Below, in pieces: positions 1-7,200 of a stretch of DNA of 12,641 nt; the stretch's first letter is position 1; every line of letters starts with the position of its first letter. Source of the DNA: Bdellovibrionota bacterium (GTDB lineage Bacteria; Bdellovibrionota; Bacteriovoracia; Bacteriovoracales; Bacteriovoracaceae); assembly GCA_030836365.1 (NCBI GenBank), contig JAURQB010000073.1:1-12641 (forward strand), read 5' to 3'. Under the pieces are notes generated by a model, which did no database searches, was not told the origin of the DNA, and worked only from the letters and a program-made list of their open reading frames with translations. The translations under genes and the position numbers were made by a program.

Positions 1-464
1 CTATCAAAAACTTTTCCATCAATAAGTGTTCCATGATAGTGAACTTTTACTGTATCTGTCGCAGCTGGTTTTTTGCCTGTTCCTTCTTTTAGAATTTTAT
101 AAGCAAAACCTTTGTCGGATTTCTTCCCACCGCCGGCGACATATTTATCAAAATATTTCTTACCAGATTCTTTTACTTTCTCCGCATTTTTTTCCATTCT
201 TTTACGGAAAACATTTTGAACTTGGCCTCTATATTTAGCCAAGTCAATTGACGCTTCTTTACCCTTCGCTGAATCACGTAACCCTTGAACAATCATATCA
301 ATTTCAGCATCTTTTAAATCAATAGACTTAAGTCTAGTTCCCATTAAAGAGCCCATTGCGTAGAAAGTTTTATCGTCTTCTGATTTTGGTGTAACCTCTT
401 GCTTGTTACAAGAAATGCCAAGCGCTAAAGCGACAACCGGCACTAATGTTTCTAATTTTTTCAT
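1..464 (-). CDS. FKBP-type peptidyl-prolyl cis-trans isomerase, probable lipoprotein (3' end outside window)
   Basis: Predicted to catalyse cis-trans isomerisation of Xaa-Pro bonds during folding of envelope proteins. The 154 visible residues begin MKKLETLVPVVALALGISC, a short signal peptide with a lipobox-like end at Cys19; Gly at -3 is not ideal, so lipidation is likely but not certain. Residues about 34-110 match the helical FKBP N-terminal dimerisation domain (FYAMGSLMGTRL, then IDMIVQGLRDSAKG). The catalytic FKBP domain begins near residue 120, with VHYHGTLIDGKVFD at 141-154; Tyr143, Phe153 and Asp154 correspond to active-site residues of FKBP12. The rest of the catalytic domain lies beyond position 1. 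The ATG is preceded by a strong AAGGA ribosome site. The architecture is that of FkpA/Mip proteins. The gene lies 66 nt after the phosphatase on the same strand, so it may be the last gene of the tyrS group or have its own promoter; I found no convincing -35/-10 pair. Confidence 0.88.
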   Translation of the reverse strand, partial: MKKLETLVPVVALALGISCNKQEVTPKSEDDKTFYAMGSLMGTRLKSIDLKDAEIDMIVQGLRDSAKGKEASIDLAKYRGQVQNVFRKRMEKNAEKVKESGKKYFDKYVAGGGKKSDKGFAYKILKEGTGKKPAATDTVKVHYHGTLIDGKVFD

Positions 465-530
465 CTATATCCTTCCTTGATTAATTATCAGTGACTAAAG
501 TTTACCCTAAAGCAAACAAATCCTGCAAGC

Positions 531-1292
531 TTACCTAATAGACTTCAACCGTGAATGTCTAAGTTTTTTCTTCTCTCCGGCCGGTAATCGCATATTGCCA
601 TCATATAGACCGCCTTCCCAATTTCCGTACATGGCATTTGGAAGCACAATAAACTTACCGCCAAAATGCTTCTTATTTTGATCAACAAGCGCATTTCTCT
701 CTACAGTGCTATCGAGTTCAAAAATTTCAGAAAAATCACCAAGATTATCACCCATGAGTAAAACAATTCGATGGTTTTTTAAAACGTCTTCACGTCGACT
801 TTTCTTTGAGCTGTCTTTCTCTCTCAACATCATGTTTTCTTTCTTTACAGGAAAACCAAGCTCGACAAGATTTTTATAAGTAGCATCAAATCCAACTACT
901 TTTCTGTTTGTAATATAGAAAACCTCTACGCCTCTTTTATGTGCGTAGTTTAAAAACTCTATCGCACCTGGAAGTGCTGTCGCGCTGGCCATATCAATCC
1001 ATTCTCTCCAGCCTGTAGGATAAGAAGTATTGTCTAAAATACCCTGTGCCTGAAATGGACTGTTATCAACAATTGTTTCATCAACATCAACCACTACTGC
1101 TCTCGTTTTTTTCGATGAGCGACGAAGATCTTGATCAAGTTTCATCTTAGCAATATTGAACGCTTGGTAAGATAGAGCTCTCGCCTCCCCTGCATTTTGC
1201 GCCCATAGCGTGGCCATCGTAAGGTGTTCTTGATTAGTAGTTGAGCATGCCCCAAGAGCGAGCATCATTGTCATCACTAAAATTTTTTGCAT
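531..1292 (-). CDS. 5'-nucleotidase / acid phosphatase, lipoprotein e(P4) family (HAD, class C)
   Basis: A 253-residue HAD-superfamily phosphatase expected to dephosphorylate nucleoside monophosphates outside the inner membrane; the Haemophilus e(P4) protein acts on NMN and other 5'-nucleotides. The N-terminus MQKILVMTMMLALGAC is a lipoprotein signal with a good lipobox (LGAC, Cys16). HAD motif I is DVDET with nucleophile Asp69 and acid/base Asp71; motif II is ITNR (Thr128). The last acidic motif, GDNLGD (Asp182, Asp186), completes the DDDD signature of class C acid phosphatases. Length is close to the roughly 270 residues of e(P4). The C-terminus has a basic tail (about 240-253). The start is supported by GGAG five bases upstream. 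It begins 21 nt after rnhA ends, so co-transcription with tyrS-rnhA is likely. The family assignment is firm; the natural substrate is inferred. Confidence 0.9.
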   Translation of the reverse strand: MQKILVMTMMLALGACSTTNQEHLTMATLWAQNAGEARALSYQAFNIAKMKLDQDLRRSSKKTRAVVVDVDETIVDNSPFQAQGILDNTSYPTGWREWIDMASATALPGAIEFLNYAHKRGVEVFYITNRKVVGFDATYKNLVELGFPVKKENMMLREKDSSKKSRREDVLKNHRIVLLMGDNLGDFSEIFELDSTVERNALVDQNKKHFGGKFIVLPNAMYGNWEGGLYDGNMRLPAGEKKKLRHSRLKSIR

Positions 1293-1313
1293 AATTTCTC
1301 CAATATCTAATTT

Positions 1314-1961
1314 TTAAAACCCTGATTCATCCAACGCTTCATTGGCCAACTGGTCACACCGTTCATTTTGAGGATGCCCACTATGGCCTTTAACCCAGAT
1401 ATACTCAATGTCATTGAATTTGGCATTAAGCTCTGTAAGTTTTTTCCAGTACTCTACATTTTCCGGAGTTTTTCCATCGCCCTTCTTCCAACCACGCTTC
1501 ATCCAGCCCGAAACCCACTTTTGAACACCATCTACCACATACTTTGAATCGCTATATACTTTTACCGGACAGCCAAACTCAAAGCCTTCCACCTCTTCAA
1601 GTTGATTTAGCCCCTGGAAAGCTCCTTCTAACTCCATTTGATTATTTGTGGTGTGAACCTCAACACCACTAGAAGTAAATAGCACCTCTCCTGCGCTATT
1701 TTGCGCCATCGCTCCCCAAGCCCCCGGGCCTGGATTACCGCGACAAGCACCATCTGAAAAAACGGCGTAAGCATTTTCAACATCTTTTATTTGAGAGGGA
1801 ACCGGGTATACCCCCGTGCCTAAAACCGCTCCCTCGGTATCATCTTCGATTTCTTGCTCAATTAATTCGGCGACTTCATCAATTAACTCAATTGCACCCG
1901 TCACGTGCTCCAGTTTAGAATAAAGAAATCCAATAAATTTTCTTAGTTGTTTTTTTTGCAT
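1314..1961 (-). CDS. rnhA: Ribonuclease HI with an N-terminal helical extension
   Basis: Cleaves the RNA strand of RNA-DNA hybrids, for example in R-loops and replication primers, in the cytoplasm. The catalytic domain covers residues about 64-213. Metal-binding residues are Asp70 (FSDGACRGNPGPGAWG), Glu110 (NNQMELEGA), Asp138 (VYSDSKYV) and Asp203 (NERCDQLAN), with His193 in VKGHSGHPQN as in the Escherichia coli enzyme. The basic handle (WMKRGWKK, 153-160) is present. E. coli RNase HI is about 155 residues; this protein has 215 because of some 60 extra N-terminal residues. That extension is charged and probably helical (ELIDEVAELIEQEIEDD), and it does not resemble the hybrid-binding domain of eukaryote-type RNase H1. 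The ATG lies 4 nt after the tyrS stop; the ribosome site is weak (GGTG), suggesting translational coupling. Catalytic function is near certain; the role of the extension is unknown. Confidence 0.95.
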   Translation of the reverse strand: MQKKQLRKFIGFLYSKLEHVTGAIELIDEVAELIEQEIEDDTEGAVLGTGVYPVPSQIKDVENAYAVFSDGACRGNPGPGAWGAMAQNSAGEVLFTSSGVEVHTTNNQMELEGAFQGLNQLEEVEGFEFGCPVKVYSDSKYVVDGVQKWVSGWMKRGWKKGDGKTPENVEYWKKLTELNAKFNDIEYIWVKGHSGHPQNERCDQLANEALDESGF

Positions 1962-1965
1962 TAAC

Positions 1966-3213
1966 TTACACCAATTTCAAAAATTTACGTTTACCAACTT
2001 TGACGACTTGTCCGACCATTTCAGTGGAGATAATCATTTCCCCATCCGTCAATTTATCTCCATCAACAATACTCACGGCATTTTGTTTAATCATCCGGCG
2101 CGCCTCTCCTTTTGAAGAGAGAAGTGACGAACTTACCAGTACATCAACGAGGTTCATCTCTTGAGCAAGTTTGAATTCAGGAACATCATCAGGAAGTTTC
2201 TTCTTTTTAAATACATTCTCAAACTGCTCTCGCATTTTGGCGCCAACTTCTTCACCGTGAAAAAAGGAAACTACTCTTGAGGCCAGCTGTTTCTTTGCTT
2301 CATTTGGATGAAACTCACCGCTTTCAATGGTGCGCTTTAAATGGGAGTACTCGTCTGATTCCATTTCAGTGAGGTATTGATAATATTCCAACATGATGTT
2401 GTCCGGAATACTCATCACTTTTCCGAATTGATCAAAAGGCTCATCATTAATAGCGATATAATTATTTAAACTTTTGCTCATTTTTTGAGAACCACAGGTC
2501 CCCGTAATTATCGGCAACAGCATCGCCACTTGCGGCCGCTGTTCTTTATTTTTTTGATAATCACGTCCCATTAAAACATTAAAGCGTTGATCGGTGCCAC
2601 CAAGCTCGACATCCGCTTTAACATAGACGGAATCAATTCCTTGCAGTACGGGATAAAAAAGCTCATGTAGAGCAAGCGAATTTCCTTGATCAAGGCGATT
2701 ACTAAAAGTTTCATGGCCTAAAAGTTTGGCAACTGTTGTTTGTCCGGCCCATCCCAAAACATCCTTTAAGCTCACATCTGAAAACCACTTTGACTGGTAA
2801 CAAACCTCCGTTTTATCTTTATCTAAAACTCGGTAAATTTGATCCATGTAGAGACTCGCATTTCTTTTCACCTCTTCGTCACTTAGTGGCGGCCGACTTT
2901 CATTCTTTCCTGTTGGGTCTCCAATACTTGCCGTATAATCCCCAATAATCACCACACCAATATGTCCGAGATCTTGAAACTGGCGCATTTTTCGATAAGG
3001 AACTGTATGGCCAAGATGGACGTCAACATTTGTTGGATCAATTCCACATTTTACTCGGAGAGGTTTGTTTTCTTTTATTGAATGCCGTAACATTTTCTTA
3101 AATTCATCCTCTGGAGTAATTTCACTTGTTCCAAATGAGAGTATATTCCATTGTCTGTTAAATTCTTGCTCTTGCTCAGGAGATAATTCGATAGGCTCTT
3201 TTTGACTGGACAT
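1966..3213 (-). CDS. tyrS: Tyrosyl-tRNA synthetase
   Basis: Class I aminoacyl-tRNA synthetase that charges tRNA(Tyr) with tyrosine using ATP. From the chosen start (MSSQKEPIEL) it has 415 residues. The HIGH-type signature is HLGH at 66-69 (DPTNVDVHLGHT) and the ATP-loop signature KMSKS is at 244-248 (GSQKMSKSLNNY). GDYTASIGDPTG and ELGGTDQRFN line the catalytic core. Residues about 352-415 form an S4-like RNA-binding domain (LLSSKGEARRMIKQNAV). The sequence resembles the TyrZ/second-type bacterial TyrRS more than the classic E. coli TyrS. The frame stays open to 3273, adding a hydrophobic 20-residue stretch, but GAAGG at 3221-3225 sits seven bases before the ATG at 3213, and the family begins here, so the longer form is rejected. 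It is the first gene of the tyrS-rnhA-phosphatase run. No T-box-like leader is visible. Confidence 0.96.
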   Translation of the reverse strand: MSSQKEPIELSPEQEQEFNRQWNILSFGTSEITPEDEFKKMLRHSIKENKPLRVKCGIDPTNVDVHLGHTVPYRKMRQFQDLGHIGVVIIGDYTASIGDPTGKNESRPPLSDEEVKRNASLYMDQIYRVLDKDKTEVCYQSKWFSDVSLKDVLGWAGQTTVAKLLGHETFSNRLDQGNSLALHELFYPVLQGIDSVYVKADVELGGTDQRFNVLMGRDYQKNKEQRPQVAMLLPIITGTCGSQKMSKSLNNYIAINDEPFDQFGKVMSIPDNIMLEYYQYLTEMESDEYSHLKRTIESGEFHPNEAKKQLASRVVSFFHGEEVGAKMREQFENVFKKKKLPDDVPEFKLAQEMNLVDVLVSSSLLSSKGEARRMIKQNAVSIVDGDKLTDGEMIISTEMVGQVVKVGKRKFLKLV

Positions 3214-3220
3214 AAATTGA

Positions 3221-3225
3221 CCTTC
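3221..3225 (-). promoter_or_regulatory. Ribosome binding site deciding the tyrS start
   Basis: GAAGG on the minus strand, seven bases before the ATG at 3213-3211. It favours the 415-residue tyrosyl-tRNA synthetase over a version starting at 3273 with a hydrophobic N-terminal extension. Confidence 0.7.
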
Positions 3226-3277
3226 TATAAAAAATATATGGAAAAAAATCACGACACCATAACCCAAAATCAAGTAT

Positions 3278-3305
3278 TTGCCTATTATTTATTCAGTGCT
3301 ATGCT
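3278..3305 (+). promoter_or_regulatory. Possible promoter for the M14 carboxypeptidase gene
   Basis: A -35-like TTGCCT (3278-3283) and a -10-like TATGCT (3300-3305) are separated by 16 bases, each matching four of six consensus positions. They lie in the 179-nt divergent spacer between tyrS and the carboxypeptidase gene and would give a leader of about 80 nt. A small dyad (TGCTT-GTATG-AAGCA, 3302-3316) overlaps the -10. The spacer should also contain the tyrS promoter on the other strand, but I could not place it. Matches this loose occur by chance in AT-rich DNA. Confidence 0.25.
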
Positions 3306-3392
3306 TGTATGAAGCAAGTCGGGCATGAGACTTTCCAATGGCAAATCTTCATGATAGTTAAGCCCATCTTAAAAACGAGATAGAGGTAGAGG

Positions 3393-4070
3393 ATGAATTT
3401 TACACCACTTAAATCTGGCGTTAGCGTTGAGGGCGATGAGATTCAGGCTTTTCGGTCAGAGGACAAAGCACCTAAATACAATTACCTCATGGCCGGAGTT
3501 CACGGTGATGAAGTAGAGGGCGTTTATATTCTTCAGGAGCTATTTAAGTGGCTACAACAAGAAGAAGAAATAAGTGCTCCATTTATTGTCATTCCCATAT
3601 TAAATGTAGATGGATACCGCTCACAAACTCGGGTTAATGCTCATGGTGTCGATTTAAATAGAAATCTGCCGAGCTCAAACTGGAGCGAAAAAGCAAGAGA
3701 TGACAAGTACCACCCAGGGGAGTCGGCTCTATCAGAGCCTGAAAACAAATACTTAGTTAAGCTTTTTGAGAAATACCCACCAAAGTTTATTCTGACGCTT
3801 CATTCTTGGAAGCCCATGCTTAACTATAATGGTAATGATTGTGAAAAATACGCCAAACTTATTCATGAGCACAACAACTATCCAATAGTTGCAGATATTG
3901 AAGGACATCCCACACCCGGATCCCTCGGAGAATTTGGGCCTGAGAACTATGATGCTCAAGTCTTAACTTTTGAGGCCCCATTAATTAGTGAAGAAAAATC
4001 CCTCCAGCAGGTTTGGCAAGAGAATGAATTAGGCCTTAAGGCATTGTTGAAATCCGCTTTACTCCAATAA
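3393..4070 (+). CDS. M14-family zinc carboxypeptidase, MpaA-like (murein peptide amidase)
   Basis: A 225-residue metallocarboxypeptidase. E. coli MpaA, the closest match I recognise, removes meso-diaminopimelate from the murein tripeptide L-Ala-gamma-D-Glu-mDap during cell-wall recycling in the cytoplasm. Zinc ligands are His37 and Glu40 (AGVHGDEVEG) and His137 (LTLHSWKP). Asn89 and Arg90 in GVDLNRNLP are the substrate-binding pair of M14 enzymes, and Glu194 in LTFEAP fits the catalytic glutamate. YHPGESALSEPEN and PTPGSLGEFG also match MpaA. There is no signal peptide, consistent with a cytoplasmic enzyme. GAGG (3383-3386) lies six bases before the ATG, and an in-frame stop just upstream fixes the start. 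It stands alone, divergent from tyrS and 186 nt before the protease gene. Membership of M14 is firm; murein-peptide specificity is inferred, and a related gamma-D-glutamyl or other M14 activity is possible. Confidence 0.82.
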   Translation: MNFTPLKSGVSVEGDEIQAFRSEDKAPKYNYLMAGVHGDEVEGVYILQELFKWLQQEEEISAPFIVIPILNVDGYRSQTRVNAHGVDLNRNLPSSNWSEKARDDKYHPGESALSEPENKYLVKLFEKYPPKFILTLHSWKPMLNYNGNDCEKYAKLIHEHNNYPIVADIEGHPTPGSLGEFGPENYDAQVLTFEAPLISEEKSLQQVWQENELGLKALLKSALLQ

Positions 4071-4143
4071 TTTAAGACGTGGCGGCTAAATTGAAGCCTG
4101 AGAGTTTCATAATCTAAGTGCCTGAAATGACACCTCGTTTTCT

Positions 4144-4158
4144 TTGTAATATTTACAA
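4144..4158. repeat. Perfect 15-bp palindrome upstream of the metalloprotease gene
   Basis: TTGTAA-TAT-TTACAA forms two perfect 6-bp inverted arms around a 3-bp centre, about 100 nt before the protease start. Its size and symmetry would suit a dimeric repressor or activator operator. No run of T follows, so it is not a good terminator for the upstream carboxypeptidase gene. Chance occurrence in AT-rich DNA is possible. The rest of the 186-nt spacer (4071-4256) shows nothing else I can name. Confidence 0.3.
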
Positions 4159-4245
4159 TAACAGTCAAACCAAACGCACCGCATGAAATAAATTGATACT
4201 CTGGATTAGTTAGGATTCACCCACATGAGTCCACAATTCTGATGT

Positions 4246-4250
4246 AGGAG
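4246..4250 (+). promoter_or_regulatory. Ribosome binding site of the metalloprotease gene
   Basis: AGGAG lies six bases before the ATG at 4257. It confirms the start that places a lipoprotein signal peptide at the N-terminus. Confidence 0.75.
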
Positions 4251-4256
4251 TTATTA

Positions 4257-7200
4257 ATGTTGCATTCGCTCACCAAAAAACTAAGTCTCATTTTAAGTAT
4301 TTCATCAATTCTAGGGCTGACAGTTTCATGTACCAGTGATCTGCCTGAGATTGAATCAGAAAACATGAAAGAAACTGTTTTTTCCATCGACTCTTTTTCA
4401 GCTAGCATCAGAGTTAATTTAAATGAAGAGATAAGAGCAAAAAGTTTACAAAAACTAGATCTAATTAAAACCCAAAACAATTATAAAAAAGTAACTCTTA
4501 ATTATGTATCAGGTGATGAATCTCTAAAAGAGCTTGTTCAAGATATAACTCTCAATCTTCCCGTAAACACTCCCTCAAGTTTGGAACTAAAGTTTGATGT
4601 AAACGACTCTCAGCTCGTTGTAAAAACCAATTCAATTCAAGTTTTAGATAAAAACCAATACCGCTCAAATCAGAACGTTTACTTGTTTCAATATCAAATT
4701 ACAGGATATGGAATAAAAAGAAGAGTTAAAAATCAATTAGGGGAAGAAACACGTAATATCGAATTTCACTCAACAACTAAAGAAAGTGCAACCCACATCA
4801 AGATAAGCTCTCCTTTTTTAGAAAATGTTCAATTAGGAGGAATCGACACTTTAAGTGAGAGTCAAAAAACTTCTATTTTTAATCGATCCAATTTAATGAA
4901 AAATATTTTTACATTAAATGAGGTCTCTGAAATATTTAAAAATTTAGAAAAAGAAAACTCGATTGAAGATTTAAACTTAAATAGTGAAAAGTTATATACA
5001 TTCTCAAAAAGTAGAAACCATCTACTTATTCAGGAAGTAATTACAGAAAATGAACTAACAGAAATAGAAAAACAAAATATTTCCTTAAACAATAATTCGG
5101 TAGTTCTTCAAAGATGTAGCAATGAAGTTAAGACCAAAGCGAAGCGACAATCCTGTTATTTAAGATCGGTTGCGAGAATTGCGGCAAGCGATGTGGTCAT
5201 TAGGCCAAAGCAAGACTTCAACGGGAAAAACTTGGCAATCATTGATCTTGAAAATACTGATTCACAGAGTTCAATAATATCTATCGTCGGAAGCTCATTT
5301 GAAACGAGTGAAAACGATAGACAATCTTTTTTAATTAACTCAGATAAATTAGTTATCGACAAAAATGAAATTGATTTTGATGCCGAATATATTTATCTAC
5401 CATCAACTCACGGAACACCTAGAGATGTTGTTAATGCAGCACCATTTTTTCAGGGACAAGAGAGAATTGTAAAATTAAAAATGAAAAAAGAGGGCCTTCT
5501 TGTTTACCAAGAGGATCCAGACAGTAGGTTTCGAGATAATGAGCACAATGAATCTCCAGTATTACTTATTGGAGGAAGTCACTTAGACTTATCATGTGAA
5601 GAGGCCGATTCAGATGGAAACTGTTTAAAAATAGATAACACAACTAAATCTTGGGAGGAAAAGAAATATTTCCAACCAGGCCTTGATAAATTTAATCACC
5701 TTCAAACAAATGAAGTAGATCTTTTTACTCTTGGCGGATCTTGCATTTATGAAGTCTATTCAAAAATGTCTCACGCAGAAATTAAAAAAGGTGTAATCAA
5801 TGTAGAGCAAATAAAAACCTACAAGGTTGCGGAAAATTCAAGATGTATGGTTGAACTCTTCTATGACGACAATTTAAAGAGTTCAAGTTTCACAGTTAAA
5901 CACTTTTTTAGTCTCGTCCGACTTAATGACCTGGCTTCAACAGATTATAATAAGTTTAATTACCCACAAGAAAACCACCAATTATTTGGCTTTTTTAAAG
6001 ATCAAAACACTGAAAAAGGTCAAGACTATACAAGTTCAAGAGAGCGAACAAAGTATCTACTTAATAGATTCAATCCTAAAAAAGGCGAAATAGTTTACAA
6101 GCTATCTGAGGAGTTTGGAAGAGCAGGCAACAAATACATTTTAGACGCCACAAAAGACGTTGTAGAGAAAATAAACAACTCGCTTAATGCAGCAAATACA
6201 AAACTTCAAATTAAATTAGAAGATCCATCTAAAGTATTTCCAGGAGACCTTAGAAACAACACTCTTGTTTTAATCACAGACCCATTAGCAAACGGACTCT
6301 TAGGTTATGGGCCAAGTGTTTCAAATCCAAGAACTGGTGAAATTCTTCAAGCGCACACAAACATGTACCTAGGTGTTTTAAGAACAGGAGCAAGAAGAAC
6401 CTATAAATTTATGGAAGAAATGGCGAAGGAAAAACCAATACAAGCTGTCTCCACTTCACCATCTATATCATCAAACGGAACAAATAGATTAATGAATCTG
6501 CCATCACGGGCAAAGCAAAATATTTCAGGCATAGAAATAAGTGTGAAGACTCAAGAGGCGCTTGAGGATCACGGCCATCACCTACATGCAGATGCACCTG
6601 TTTTTAATCATCAGGTAGAAATTAACGAGCGCGACTACATGCCTCTAGTAGGAAATAAGGCTGATCTCGATAATGCATTTAATGGTGTTCATGCTGGAGA
6701 CTTTGAAAGTTTAATTTCAGGGCCAAGCCTATTTGAAAAAACATTAGATTTTTACGCAAAAAACAACGCCTTTCACGAGGAGGCGATGAATTTCCATGCG
6801 CTAGGAAAAGTGATCATCCCAGAAATCAAAGAGATCCCTGGCATTGTCAAAAGCAATGGAGAGCTTCTGAGCTGGGAGAAGCTCAACACTATCCAAAAAG
6901 AAAGTGCGATCAAGATTATTGTTGCTCATGCGTACAAGACAACTCTTGCTCATGAAATTGGCCATAACCTTGGCCTTAGACATAACTTTCAAGGATCTTT
7001 TGATAAAGATAACTTCTACACAAAAGCAGAACTTCCAAGTGGCAGCAAACATCTTTCACCAAAATACAGTTCGATAATGGACTATGGAGCAAGTGAATTA
7101 AATGAACTTCCAATTCTTGGTAAATACGATATCGCCGCTTTAAGATACGGATATGCAAATGAAATAGAAATGGAGAATGGTAGCATTCAAAAAGTTGCGG

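Noticed and set aside
26..238. A 70-codon plus-strand open frame at the left edge.
   Set aside because: It is antisense to the FKBP isomerase gene, whose domain motifs are clear across the same bases.
484..489. GATAAT as a -10 element for the FKBP gene (minus strand).
   Set aside because: No acceptable -35 lies 16-18 bases upstream, and the transcript would begin almost at the ribosome site.
3214..3273. A 20-residue hydrophobic N-terminal extension of tyrosyl-tRNA synthetase that looks like a signal anchor.
   Set aside because: A ribosome site lies just before the internal ATG at 3213, the enzyme is cytoplasmic, and family members start near this point. The upstream stretch is better read as untranslated leader.
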